38,244 bases of DNA, from the NCBI GenBank assembly GCA_028714175.1, contig JAQTMV010000021.1, forward strand, positions 1 to 38,244, given 5' to 3'. The DNA is from Methylococcales bacterium. Lineage in GTDB: Bacteria; Pseudomonadota; Gammaproteobacteria; Methylococcales; Methylomonadaceae. Each line of letters starts with the position of its first letter. Positions within the stretch are counted from its first letter, which is position 1. Under the pieces are notes generated by a model. That model was not told where the DNA came from, made no database searches, and saw only the letters and a list, made by a program, of their open reading frames with translations. The position numbers were made by a program, and so were the translations under genes. Positions 16,921 through 25,810 of the stretch are shown piece after piece.

Positions 16921-18812
16921 CTACTGAAACTGCAGAACTTCTATCCAAGCTCACGGCGGCGCTGGAGAATGACGCCCTTCCGTTGCTCGGGCGAATGTAT
17001 GAGGTGCAGGCCGCACGCGAACTCGAAATGCAAGAGTCTATCGAAGCGCCGGTACAGTCGTTTCAGCCCGTTGCGACCGATGTATTGTACAGCCAGGAGG
17101 CAGGGGAGAATCCTGACGAAAGGAAGTATGCGGAGTCCGGGAGCGAGAGGGCCATGCCTTTTATCGGACAGATACTCCAGCACATTCCCGGCGAATCCAT
17201 TGTTATCGAACGCATTCTGAACCTCGCGGAAGATTTGTATTTGGCGGATCATGCCTTTGTTCATGCGCAGGGAGTTAAACCTTTATCCGCTTGCTTGCCG
17301 GTATTGCCGATGACTTTTAGCCTTGAGGTCATGGCCGAGGTGGCTGCCTGTCTGGTCCCTGGTCTTGGTCTCATCGGACTTGAAGATATCAAAGCGACGC
17401 GCTGGATCGAGCTGGCCGATACGGATAAGCTGGCTGTGCGCATCACGGCTGGCCAAACGCGCCTCGATCCGGCCCGGCAGATTTATCGTATCGAGGCGGC
17501 GATTTACACCGTGGGACAGACGATGCCGGCAATCAGTGCCAGTTTATTATTTGCATCCCATTATCGACTTGATCTGACGGTAGGTTTTACCCAGTTCGCC
17601 GGAGTTAAGCAGCTGACGGCAGAACAGGTTTATCAGGAGCGACATATGTTTCATGGTCCACGCCTTCAATGTCTGGTCGGCGAAATCCTTTTGGGCGATC
17701 ATGGCGCTGCCGGTGAATTGATAACAAGATCTTCCGGGAACCTGTTTCGGTCTGTGTTGAAGCCACAACTCCTGCTCGATCCGGCATTGCTGGATGGAGT
17801 AGGGCAATTGGTGGGTATATGGGCTATGGAGCGGCGCCAACGCTCCGCTTTTCCTATCGGATTCAAGAAGCTTGAGCTCTATCAACCAACACCTCCCGCA
17901 GGTACACGTGTGCCTGTGCGCATCGAAATTACCCGCGATGAGGTCAAGACGTTTCATGCCGATATAGAGATTCAGGACGGTGCAGGCGCGGTCTGGATGC
18001 GCATTCATGACTGGGGAATGTTTAAGTTCCGTTGGGCACAGAAATTACTTGATTTCCGCAGGCTACCGACCCAATACCTGGTAAGCGATCCGGTCACGCT
18101 GCCGTCACTTGCTCCGGCTACAATCTGCAGGATACTGTCAAGCAGCAAACTTACCGGCTTCGATGCAGGATTGCTGGCAAGGTACTTTCTGCATATGGAT
18201 GAGTTTCCAACGTTTACCGGTAAGGCAGGTGTTCCGCAGCGTCAGCAGCAATGGCTGCTGGGTCGTATTGCTGCCAAGGACGCCGTGCGTGCCTGGATTG
18301 CTGCGCGTAAGCATACGGAAGAGATGCTGCATCCGGCCTCTTTTGCGATTGAAAACGATGAGCGAGGTCAACCGGTGGTGAAACGTCTGGAAGCGCTAGA
18401 GCCGATTCCCCCCAAGATCAGCATCGCTCATTGCGAGGACCGCGCAATCGCAATTGCCCAGAGTGGTCCCGTAGGTGTTGATATTGAGCGGATCAGCGCC
18501 CGCAATCCGGGTTTTCTGGAAACCATCACCAGCGAGGCCGAACGTGTCCTGTTCAGTGAACAGATCAATATGGGCGACCCCGCCGACAAGATGGAGGAGT
18601 GGATCACGCGGCTCTGGTGTGCCAAGGAGGTTGTGGGGAAGCTGATGGGGATCGGAGTAGACGTACCTCAGCACTTTGAAGCTACCGCCATTGCCATAGA
18701 TGGCACCATCCAGATTCGACCGCAAGGTAGCGACCGCCCTGTGTTTGTCAATACCAGCCGGGATAATGATTTTATCATTGCCCATGCAATCACACGCGCC
18801 CGAATTGCATAG
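16917..18812 (+). CDS. Fusion of PKS-type dehydratase and Sfp-type phosphopantetheinyl transferase
   Basis: 631 residues. After a variable N-terminus (1-75), residues about 90-370 look like a double-hotdog PKS dehydratase. The catalytic His is in ADHAFVHAQG (H112) and the catalytic Asp in LDGVGQLVGIW (D293, with Q297). The C-terminal quarter (about 430-631) is a 4'-phosphopantetheinyl transferase with VGVDIE (519-524) and WCAKEVVGKLMG (W567, K570, E571). The dehydratase would act in trans on the type I synthase, which lacks this domain, and the transferase would arm its ACP. ATG 16917 overlaps the preceding stop (ATGA), so translation is probably coupled. The fusion of these two activities in one chain is unusual. 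Confidence 0.85.
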   Translation: MTTETAELLSKLTAALENDALPLLGRMYEVQAARELEMQESIEAPVQSFQPVATDVLYSQEAGENPDERKYAESGSERAMPFIGQILQHIPGESIVIERILNLAEDLYLADHAFVHAQGVKPLSACLPVLPMTFSLEVMAEVAACLVPGLGLIGLEDIKATRWIELADTDKLAVRITAGQTRLDPARQIYRIEAAIYTVGQTMPAISASLLFASHYRLDLTVGFTQFAGVKQLTAEQVYQERHMFHGPRLQCLVGEILLGDHGAAGELITRSSGNLFRSVLKPQLLLDPALLDGVGQLVGIWAMERRQRSAFPIGFKKLELYQPTPPAGTRVPVRIEITRDEVKTFHADIEIQDGAGAVWMRIHDWGMFKFRWAQKLLDFRRLPTQYLVSDPVTLPSLAPATICRILSSSKLTGFDAGLLARYFLHMDEFPTFTGKAGVPQRQQQWLLGRIAAKDAVRAWIAARKHTEEMLHPASFAIENDERGQPVVKRLEALEPIPPKISIAHCEDRAIAIAQSGPVGVDIERISARNPGFLETITSEAERVLFSEQINMGDPADKMEEWITRLWCAKEVVGKLMGIGVDVPQHFEATAIAIDGTIQIRPQGSDRPVFVNTSRDNDFIIAHAITRARIA

Positions 18813-18916
18813 GGAATGAACCAGAAGGCGACGCCCAAACAACATTGCCAGGTAGTTAATGACACAGGTCAAATGATGACGCTCTTTACAGTTGACGCAA
18901 TTTTTAGGGGAAGACC

Positions 18917-19666
18917 ATGAATATATTCGAATTTGACCGATCAGCCCCACTTATAGAGTTACGGGGGGTTCATAAAAAATATCAAATGGGGGAAGAGTCG
19001 ATTCATGCCCTTAAGGGCATCGATATCCGCATACAATCAGGGGAATTCGTCGCGGTTTGGGGGCCTTCGGGTTCGGGCAAGTCGACACTGTGCAATTTAA
19101 TCGGCCTTCTGGATACCCCCTCGGCAGGGGCAGTTCACCTCAATGGCCAAGATGTGACTAAACTCCGGGATGACCGCCGCAGCGAAGTTCGCAACAAGGC
19201 TATGGGTTTCATATTTCAGAGCTTTAACCTGATACCTGTGCTCTCGGCCTTGGAGAATGTCATGTTGCCTTTACAGATCGCAGGCGTGTCAGCAAAGGTG
19301 GCCAGGCAACAGGCACTAGAGCGTCTTGCCGAAATGGGCCTCGAACGGCATAAAACGCATCGTCCGGCCAAGCTTTCAGGCGGCCAACAGCAACGCGTTG
19401 CAATTGCCAGAGCCTTGGTTAGCGCTCCTGTGCTTGTTATTGCCGACGAGCCGACCGCCAACCTCGATTCCGAAAATGCAGTGAAAATTATCGATCTGAT
19501 GCGGGACATCAACAGCAAAAAAGGCACCACCTTTATCTTTTCAACCCATGATCAGCGGTTGCTGGAGCGGGTAGGACGCCAGGTTTTGATGCACGATGGC
19601 GAAATTGCCGAGGATAAGCTGCCAGAAAAACCGGAAGCCTTCCGGGTTGCAGGAGTATCCCGATGA
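18917..19666 (+). CDS. ABC transporter ATP-binding protein, LolD/MacB type
   Basis: 249 residues with Walker A GPSGSGKST (49-57), signature LSGGQQQR, Walker B VLVIADEPTANLD and the switch His in FSTHD. Length and motifs match the LolD/MacB ATPase group, whose partners are FtsX-like permeases that do mechanotransmission on periplasmic substrates and do not pump across a channel. GGGGAAG precedes the ATG. It overlaps the permease gene by 4 bases (ATGA) and starts 104 bases after the dehydratase-transferase gene. The substrate is inferred from context to be the cluster's lipid product. Confidence 0.92.
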   Translation: MNIFEFDRSAPLIELRGVHKKYQMGEESIHALKGIDIRIQSGEFVAVWGPSGSGKSTLCNLIGLLDTPSAGAVHLNGQDVTKLRDDRRSEVRNKAMGFIFQSFNLIPVLSALENVMLPLQIAGVSAKVARQQALERLAEMGLERHKTHRPAKLSGGQQQRVAIARALVSAPVLVIADEPTANLDSENAVKIIDLMRDINSKKGTTFIFSTHDQRLLERVGRQVLMHDGEIAEDKLPEKPEAFRVAGVSR

Positions 19667-20913
19667 TGACCTGGATTAAGCTCGCCATAAGAAACCTGTT
19701 CAGGAACGGGCGCCGTTCGTTCTTTACTATCCTGGCCATCAGTTTGGGGTTTGCCGCTGTCAATGCGCTCGGGGGGTTCACTGCTTATATTTTCACAAAC
19801 CTCAAGAACGCTTACATCTATAACCAGGCCAATGGCCATCTGTGTATTTTCAAGCAAGGTTTTCTGCATGAAGGCAAACTGAACCCAACACAGTATTTGC
19901 TCGATGAAGCGGACGTTTCAGTTATCCGGGCAGTGCTTCACGGCCATCCCGAAGTCGTCGTTGCTTCGCCGCAGCTTCATATTTCCGGCCTGTTAAGTAA
20001 CGGCCAGGTGTCAACGATTTTCATTGCCGCCGGCCGCGTCCCTTCCGAGGTCCGTACCATCAATAGTGCCGCCATGGGCGGGATGGCCAAGATAAAGCTT
20101 TTTACCGGCAAACAGCTGGAGGATAACCTCGCCTTTGGAGTAGGGTTAAGCAAGGGCCTCGCAGAGCAGCTTAAGTTCGAGCTCGGCGCTACAGCCGTAG
20201 CTATGGCGCCGACGGTATCGGGGCAAATCAATGCCCTCGATGCCGAGGTATTGCAGGTGTTCGATTCGCCAGTCGAGGCTTTGGAAGACAAGCTTATGCT
20301 CGTCCCGCTTAAATTCGCCCAAAGTCTTTATGATACGACCGGTATAGACCGCTTGATTGTGCTCGTGCAGAACGATGCACAAACGGAACCGATGCGTGCC
20401 CTCCTTGCTCAAGAGCTTGCCGAGCACGGTCTGAAGCTGGACATAAAGACCTGGAATGAACTCTCCCCTTTTTACACCAAGGTGAAACAGATGTTCGACG
20501 TTATTTTTATGTTTACTTTCCTGATTGTGTTTACTATCGTTGTCATGAGCGTAATCAACACGGTAGGGATGGCGATCATGGAACGCACCCGGGAAATTGG
20601 GACGTTACGTGCCCTCGGCTTGAAACGCCGGGGCATCATTGGGCTGTTTGCCATTGAGAGCATGCTACTGGGTTTCTTTGGTTCCTTGCTGGGGGTGATG
20701 CTTACACTGAGCGTCTGGTGGGGTATTAAGGTTATGGAACCCACCTGGATACCGCCGCAAATCACCAGCCGGATTCCCCTGGAGATTTATTTAGTTCCCT
20801 ATTACATGCTTTACAGCACCCTGTTGCTGGTAGCGCTTTCCTTGATAGCAGCCTGCCTACCGGCCCGCAAAGCGGCGCGGATGGAAATTGTCAGCGCCTT
20901 GGGCCATGTTTAA
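19663..20913 (+). CDS. ABC transporter permease, FtsX/LolC/MacB-like
   Basis: 416 residues with the four-helix FtsX layout. One N-terminal helix (about 18-42, in SFFTILAISLGF) is followed by a periplasmic domain of about 220 residues and three C-terminal helices. These start at MFDVIFMFTFLIVF, run through MERTREIGTLRALGLKRRGI, and end before LPARKAARMEIVSALGHV. The TREIGxLRALG segment is the coupling region that contacts the ATPase. One permease is encoded, so a homodimer as in MacB is likelier than a LolC/LolE pair. It forms a transcriptional unit with the ATPase, the LolA-like protein and the barrel protein. Confidence 0.9.
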   Translation: MMTWIKLAIRNLFRNGRRSFFTILAISLGFAAVNALGGFTAYIFTNLKNAYIYNQANGHLCIFKQGFLHEGKLNPTQYLLDEADVSVIRAVLHGHPEVVVASPQLHISGLLSNGQVSTIFIAAGRVPSEVRTINSAAMGGMAKIKLFTGKQLEDNLAFGVGLSKGLAEQLKFELGATAVAMAPTVSGQINALDAEVLQVFDSPVEALEDKLMLVPLKFAQSLYDTTGIDRLIVLVQNDAQTEPMRALLAQELAEHGLKLDIKTWNELSPFYTKVKQMFDVIFMFTFLIVFTIVVMSVINTVGMAIMERTREIGTLRALGLKRRGIIGLFAIESMLLGFFGSLLGVMLTLSVWWGIKVMEPTWIPPQITSRIPLEIYLVPYYMLYSTLLLVALSLIAACLPARKAARMEIVSALGHV

Positions 20914-20933
20914 ATCAAATTGAGGCGAAAACC

Positions 20934-21680
20934 ATGATAAAACCAAGACAAACTCTTTCTCTTTTAATTCTGACTATTTTATTTTTAGCTTTTAATGTGT
21001 CGGCAGCCATTAGCACCCACGATATCCTGAAGAGAGCCGATGAATCGCGTGGTAATTTACAGGGGGTAAGTTGGGAAGTGCTCGTCGAATCCATTGAGCA
21101 ACAGCGAACTGATACCATGGTCTATGACATTAAGGCGCGTGGCTTCGATATCTCGGGGATGAGTCTGGAACCACCGAAATACAAGGGAAACAAGCTTCTC
21201 ATGCTGAAAACAAATATGTGGTTTTATAAACCTGGGCTAAGCAAGCCTATTCCCATCTCCCAGCGTCAGAAATTAATGGGCAACGCTGCTTATGGAGACA
21301 TTGCCTCGACTAATTATGCCGAAGATTACGAAGCGATGCCATTGGCGGATGAGACTGTCGACGGCGAAGAATGTTATGTGTTCAATTTAAAGTCGAAAAA
21401 CGACAAAACCACCTACGACCAGATTAAATACTGGATATCAAAGAAGCGCCTCGTTGGGGTCAAGGCGGAGTATTTCACAGTCTCCGGAAAAAAATTCAAA
21501 TTGGCGGATATGGACTATGGCAACATGGTGACTATCGCAGGAGAAAAACGACCGTTTATATCTAAGATTACGATGCGTGAAGCACTGATGAGCGAGGATG
21601 TAACCTATCTGAATCTGACGAAGCCCCGCTTTGATCCCCTTCCGGACTATGTCTTCAATCTCAATCTTTTCATGAAATAA
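20934..21680 (+). CDS. Periplasmic LolA-like (outer-membrane lipoprotein-sorting family) protein
   Basis: 248 residues with an N-terminal signal peptide (MIKPRQTLSLLILTILFLAF, cleaved near VSA-AIS, residue 24). The mature part has features of the LolA-like outer-membrane lipoprotein-sorting family: DILKRADESRGN at the start, LMLKTNMWFYKP, ISKKRLVGVKAEYF, and a final FDPLPDYVFN. Such half-barrel proteins carry acyl chains in a hydrophobic cleft across the periplasm. It lies 20 bases after the permease gene and 8 bases before the outer-membrane protein gene. This is not the housekeeping LolA, which usually stands elsewhere without a barrel partner. I infer that it carries the cluster's lipid. 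Confidence 0.82.
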   Translation: MIKPRQTLSLLILTILFLAFNVSAAISTHDILKRADESRGNLQGVSWEVLVESIEQQRTDTMVYDIKARGFDISGMSLEPPKYKGNKLLMLKTNMWFYKPGLSKPIPISQRQKLMGNAAYGDIASTNYAEDYEAMPLADETVDGEECYVFNLKSKNDKTTYDQIKYWISKKRLVGVKAEYFTVSGKKFKLADMDYGNMVTIAGEKRPFISKITMREALMSEDVTYLNLTKPRFDPLPDYVFNLNLFMK

Positions 21681-21688
21681 GGAAATCG

Positions 21689-22930
21689 ATGAGCAGATAT
21701 TGGAGCATGGCATGGGTGTTTGGTATGGTGATTCTTGCCTCGCCAGGATATTCCGCTACCTCCACGGAGGCAACGTCTATACCTGCGTCTTCAGAAGAAA
21801 GCTTGTTCGAAGAGCTCAAGCGAGGTTTCTATTCGCGGATTTATCTGCTGGCTTTCGGCATCGCCCAGGACCCTAAAGAGTCAAACCTGAATCCGGATAA
21901 TATCCTGGCATTAACACGCTATCAGGCCGTGCTGAATCCGCGGGTGGATTTAAATCTGGATTTCCGGCAACTGGAACTCGGGGTCAAACCACGCTATCTG
22001 CTTGACTGGCAGCGCTGGGAGGATGGCCAACGTGCGGGCGATGAGAGTACCAGCCAATATGTCTACGTTAATGAATGGTTCGGACGCTATCGGCTCGCCG
22101 ACCAGTTTCTGGTTTCTTATGGCCAGGAGAATCTGCAATGGGGACCTTCGGTAATCCTGTCTTCATCCAATCCGTTCAATCGGGAAAACGGCAGAAACAA
22201 TACGCGAATTGAAGTGCCCGGGCTCCAGTATGCGCGCGCAGTGTGGATACCGGATGCGGCCTGGACTGTGTCATTTATCGCCAATACCGGCGAGGGCCGC
22301 TTGAATTCGGCACAGGGATTCGGCCTTAACCAGTCTGCGTTTCTAAATAAAGCGGAACAAAAGAGCATCTTCGAACCAGCCTATGCCTTAAAGTTCGATT
22401 ATACCGGCGAAGGTGCGTATGCCTCCGTTATCCCATCCTACCGCGAACACGAAGGTTATCAACTGGGTTATTTCGGCGGCTGGAATGTCTCCGACGCATT
22501 ATTACTTTACGGTGAAGGCAATTTCTCCCAGCACAATGATTTCCAGGTGCAGGCCGGCGCTTCATATACTCTGGAATCAGGCCCGACGCTCAATATGGAG
22601 TATTTCCATAATAATAACAGCTGTCTGCTAGCCCGTATTGAACAGTGTTTTTTACAGGCGGTGGTCAATCCCAGCGATATTCTGTTCCGTCAGGACTACC
22701 TCATGGCGCAGTATACCGATACTAAAGTGTGGACGGACCTCAATCTGAATTTGCGGGTGATCCATAACCTCAATGACAGCTCCAACCGTTTGATCGGAAC
22801 TTTCGAATACGAGGTGGGCGATCACACTCAGCTGTATCTTACTGCAAACGGCTTCACCGGAAGCACAAATAGCGAATACGGCAGTCTCCTGCGATATTCG
22901 ATCTTTGCCGGTGCAGGGTACACTTTTTAG
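21689..22930 (+). CDS. Predicted outer-membrane beta-barrel protein
   Basis: 413 residues with a signal peptide (cleavage near GYSA-TSTEA, residue 23). The rest alternates amphipathic strands and turns, with many Tyr/Trp/Asn residues and a C-terminal Phe (FAGAGYTF), the usual last residue of a barrel recognised by the BAM complex. One cysteine pair (SCLLARIEQC) may form a loop disulfide. I cannot name a characterised family; porin-like or DUF1302-like proteins look similar. It follows the LolA-like gene by 8 bases (AGGAAA before the ATG). That makes it the likely outer-membrane end of the export route. Confidence 0.75.
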   Translation: MSRYWSMAWVFGMVILASPGYSATSTEATSIPASSEESLFEELKRGFYSRIYLLAFGIAQDPKESNLNPDNILALTRYQAVLNPRVDLNLDFRQLELGVKPRYLLDWQRWEDGQRAGDESTSQYVYVNEWFGRYRLADQFLVSYGQENLQWGPSVILSSSNPFNRENGRNNTRIEVPGLQYARAVWIPDAAWTVSFIANTGEGRLNSAQGFGLNQSAFLNKAEQKSIFEPAYALKFDYTGEGAYASVIPSYREHEGYQLGYFGGWNVSDALLLYGEGNFSQHNDFQVQAGASYTLESGPTLNMEYFHNNNSCLLARIEQCFLQAVVNPSDILFRQDYLMAQYTDTKVWTDLNLNLRVIHNLNDSSNRLIGTFEYEVGDHTQLYLTANGFTGSTNSEYGSLLRYSIFAGAGYTF

Positions 22931-22946
22931 CGACAAGGAACCCACT

Positions 22947-24320
22947 ATGGCCTATTTTTTATTTGCAAGCATACCTTTATATGGACACGTTAATCCCGGG
23001 ATTCCTATGGTGCGAGAACTGGTCAGTCGTGGACACGAGGTGGGCTGGTATACAGGCAAGCATTTTCAGAAAACCGTCGAAGCAACAGGCGCCCGTTTCT
23101 TTCCCAGAAAGGTCGCACACGACTTCGATCCGATATACATCGATGAAGTGTTCCCGGAAAAACAGCGATTGCACGGTCTGGCTTCACTCAAGTTCGACGT
23201 TAAGCATTTGTTTCTCGATGCCATACCGGGCCATCGCGCGGATTTGACCGAGATACTGGGTCAATTCCCCGTCGATGTGGTGGTATCGGATTCCGCCTTC
23301 TTCGGGGTAGAGACACTGGATCAAAATCCGCATTACCGCTGGGCGGCCTATGGCATTAGTTGTTTGAACTTTCATAGTGCAGATGTTCCTCCCTATGGAC
23401 CCGGCATCCTGCCCGGTCGATCCGCTATCAGTCGAGTCTATAATCGCCTGTTCAATTACCTGGCTGAACACGTCGTAGGCCGCGATGTTATGAAATATTA
23501 CGACAAGATTAGGTTCGAGTTTGAGTTGGAAGCTTCTCCTCATTATCTGGCAAACGTAATCATAAGAACGGCTGATTTGTATATTCAGCCATCTATCCCT
23601 GCGTTCGAATACCCACGCAGCGATCTGCCTCCCACGGTCCGTTTCGTTGGCGCATTAGTACCAAAATCCTCCGAAGTATTTCTTCCTCCACCGTGGTGGG
23701 AGGAACTGAAGTCAGCCCGGCCGGTCGTGTACGTGACGCAGGGTACGCTGGCCACCAATTTCGAGGATTTGCTCATTCCGACCTTGCAGGCATTGGCGAA
23801 GGAAGATTGTCTGGTGGTCGCGACCACCGGAGGAAAATCGATAGCAAGCCTCGGCACGGATCCGTTGCCGGATAACGTGCGCCTGGCGCCTTTTGCGCCT
23901 CATCATCAGCTCCTGCCCTGGGTTGATGTAATGGTCACTAATGGCGGTTATGGCGGGGTGCAGCAGGCTCTCGCGTACGGCGTTCCGCTTGTCGCCGCGG
24001 GCAAGACGGAAGATAAGCCGGAGGTGTGTGCCCGAATTCGCTGGAGCGGTGCAGGAATTGACTTAAAGACGCATAAACCGGCGCCGGACAGAATTCGACG
24101 CGCCGTCAGGAAAGTATTGGATACACCGGGTTTCAGAGAAAATGCCGAGCGCCTCAGGGCAGAGTATCTGCGCTACGATTCACCCAAATTGGCTGCTGAT
24201 CTACTGGAACAACTCGCCTTAACGAAACGGGGCCTCTTTCACCATGGCGGTTCGGTTTCCCCGGAGATTGGCGATGCGCTGCCTGTTCGTAGCCGGTGTT
24301 ATGGTCAATTCATCGGATAA
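22947..24320 (+). CDS. Glycosyltransferase, MGT/UGT-like (GT1 type), with a foreign C-terminal tail
   Basis: 457 residues, GT-B fold. The N-terminus FLFASIPLYGHVNPGIPM is the acceptor-domain signature of macrolide/UGT-type transferases. The C-terminal half has VYVTQGTLA, LAPFAPHHQLLPWVDVMVTN and GGYGGVQQALAYGVPLV, the sugar-nucleotide site near residue 332 on. GT1 enzymes glycosylate small lipophilic acceptors such as polyketides, phenols and carotenoids. ATG 22947 with AAGGA upstream is preferred over the earlier start inside the barrel gene. The last 30-odd residues, beyond the usual end (FHHGGSVSPEIGDAL...), match an internal piece of the next gene's protein and are not part of the family. 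The sugar is unknown. Confidence 0.88.
   Translation: MAYFLFASIPLYGHVNPGIPMVRELVSRGHEVGWYTGKHFQKTVEATGARFFPRKVAHDFDPIYIDEVFPEKQRLHGLASLKFDVKHLFLDAIPGHRADLTEILGQFPVDVVVSDSAFFGVETLDQNPHYRWAAYGISCLNFHSADVPPYGPGILPGRSAISRVYNRLFNYLAEHVVGRDVMKYYDKIRFEFELEASPHYLANVIIRTADLYIQPSIPAFEYPRSDLPPTVRFVGALVPKSSEVFLPPPWWEELKSARPVVYVTQGTLATNFEDLLIPTLQALAKEDCLVVATTGGKSIASLGTDPLPDNVRLAPFAPHHQLLPWVDVMVTNGGYGGVQQALAYGVPLVAAGKTEDKPEVCARIRWSGAGIDLKTHKPAPDRIRRAVRKVLDTPGFRENAERLRAEYLRYDSPKLAADLLEQLALTKRGLFHHGGSVSPEIGDALPVRSRCYGQFIG
24213..24316 (+). repeat. Diverged fragment of a GT4 glycosyltransferase gene forming the 3' end of the GT1 gene
   Basis: This stretch aligns without gaps to 25301 onward inside the following GT4 gene, up to a single inserted T near 24300. 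In the block 24247-24299 I count 39 of 53 identical bases. The encoded peptides SVSPEIGDAL and SVAPEIRDAL are alike. After the extra T the frame differs, giving the GT1 protein an unrelated ending. A short direct repeat, CAATTCATCGG(A/T)TAA, follows at about 24306 and 24332. Confidence 0.7.
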
Positions 24321-24376
24321 CAACGCATAACAATTCATCGGTTAAAGTGACGACTAATTTCTTCAGGAGCTTTCTT

Positions 24377-25696
24377 ATGATCAGCAATCCAACCTTCGCT
24401 TTTGTTACAATCGGTAGTGGCTCCTACCTGGGCTCTACCGTTCGCGATTTGACCATCGCCAATCACTTGCATCGAAGGGGTTACAAGGTAGTCGTTTACT
24501 GGATGCTGGAATGTAATCCGGACTTTGTTGACAAGGGGATCAAGCAAAGGATCCTCTGTCATGGAACCCGTTACCAATTTCAGCAACCGTCCGAGTTTCT
24601 GGACAGAGTCATCGGTTGGCTGCTTTTTCTTCCGCCACTAAAATTCCGGGTACGCATTACCCAGGGTCTTCTGGTCGGCTATGTTGACAGACTCTTGAAA
24701 AACCTGATCCAGTCTCTTAATGAAACACCGGAAGGCGATGCCCTGCTCGTGAAACGGTTGTTAAAATACATGGCTCAAGACCAGGTCGGTTATCTCATGA
24801 TGAGCTTTGCCTCAATTAGTCCTCTGGCGATGGCTGCGAAGAAAATCGGTGGTCATTCCTTTGATTATCTGGTGACCTTTCAGGGTGACGAACAATTTGC
24901 CAACTATGCGCGGCGGGCAGGCCTTTTCGATAAATATCAGCAGCGGCTGGAGGAGGTAATCCGACATTCACCCTGGCCTGCGATAGCAGTAAGTCAGGAT
25001 TATCTCAATCGCATTGTCGATGAAATGGGCGTTGATGCTAGTCGGCTAAGGGTTCTTTACAACGGCGTTGAACTTCCCAAGCAGGACGACGACCCCCCTT
25101 TGTCAATTCTCAGGACTGTTTTCCCCAACCTCAATGAAAATATACCGATGGTTTCATACGTCGGCCGTCAGGATACTGAAAAAGGCATAGATCTCTTGCT
25201 CTATGCAACCAAGCTGCTGGAAGCCCACAAAATTCCTATGCAATTGGTGATTTGCGGCTCCACTGCGAAAGGAAAATCATATGAGAGAATGATTGCCGAT
25301 CTCGCCGACCATCTGGGTCTGGTCGTTCACCATGCCGGCTCTGTTGCGCCGGAGATCCGTGATGCACTGTATGCACATAGCCGGTGTATGGTCTTTCCAT
25401 CGGTCAACCGTGAGGCTTTTGGGCTGGTTGCCGCCGAGGCGATGAGCTACGGCACACCCGTGCTTGTTCCCGACTACGGCGGCATTACAGAAGTGATCAG
25501 GTGCGGAGAAAAATCGGGTGGATTAACCTTCAAAACCTGGGACAGCGGGAATTTGGCCGAGCAACTCAAGCGGTTGTTAACGGATGAAATACTCTATAAC
25601 GAGCTTTCCAATAACACTCGGGATATTGCATCAAGATTTAGTGCCGAACAAATGACCGACGCCGTGCTGGAGCACATCAGCGTTGATACAAGTTAA
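24377..25696 (+). CDS. Glycosyltransferase family 4
   Basis: 439 residues, GT-B fold, retaining type. The N-terminus FAFVTIGSGSYLGSTVRDL carries the glycine-rich acceptor loop. The C-terminal domain has VSYVGRQDTEKGIDLLLYA and the EX7E motif in EAFGLVAAE (E346 and E354), followed by YGTPVLVPDYGGITEVI. ATG 24377 is chosen because AGGAG (24365-24369) precedes it; earlier in-frame codons overlap the GT1 gene. It would add a second sugar to the cluster's product, or act on a lipid carrier. The usual tyrosine or lysine details of the donor site do not tell which sugar. A terminator directly follows. Confidence 0.9.
   Translation: MISNPTFAFVTIGSGSYLGSTVRDLTIANHLHRRGYKVVVYWMLECNPDFVDKGIKQRILCHGTRYQFQQPSEFLDRVIGWLLFLPPLKFRVRITQGLLVGYVDRLLKNLIQSLNETPEGDALLVKRLLKYMAQDQVGYLMMSFASISPLAMAAKKIGGHSFDYLVTFQGDEQFANYARRAGLFDKYQQRLEEVIRHSPWPAIAVSQDYLNRIVDEMGVDASRLRVLYNGVELPKQDDDPPLSILRTVFPNLNENIPMVSYVGRQDTEKGIDLLLYATKLLEAHKIPMQLVICGSTAKGKSYERMIADLADHLGLVVHHAGSVAPEIRDALYAHSRCMVFPSVNREAFGLVAAEAMSYGTPVLVPDYGGITEVIRCGEKSGGLTFKTWDSGNLAEQLKRLLTDEILYNELSNNTRDIASRFSAEQMTDAVLEHISVDTS
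25301..25403 (+). repeat. Intact counterpart of the fragment at 24213-24316
   Basis: Internal part of the GT4 gene (encoding around HHAGSVAPEIRDAL) to which the tail of the GT1 gene is homologous. It lies about 1.09 kb downstream in direct orientation. Here it has its normal reading frame and position in the GT4 catalytic domain, so this copy, or a lost paralogue of it, is the source. Confidence 0.65.
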
Positions 25697-25718
25697 AGAC
25701 AGCTATAGTGCTGTTTTT
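25695..25718 (+). terminator. Rho-independent terminator after the GT4 gene
   Basis: ACAGC-TATAGT-GCTGT followed by TTTT. The stem extends through AAAG/TTTT (one G-U) to nine pairs. It begins at the stop codon of the glycosyltransferase and would separate the main cluster transcript from the HNH and acyltransferase genes. Confidence 0.6.
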
Positions 25719-25810
25719 AGTAATTGGATGCGAATTCATTCTTCAATGAACAACAGTTAAAATTTAACCTTGTTTGTGAATGATTCCACGAACCTAAAAT
25801 GGGAGCGAAT

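Noticed and set aside
24296-24376. Longer N-terminus for the GT4 protein starting inside the GT1 gene
   Set aside because: The extra residues do not look like the family, and a clear AGGAG with ATG 24377 gives the expected start.
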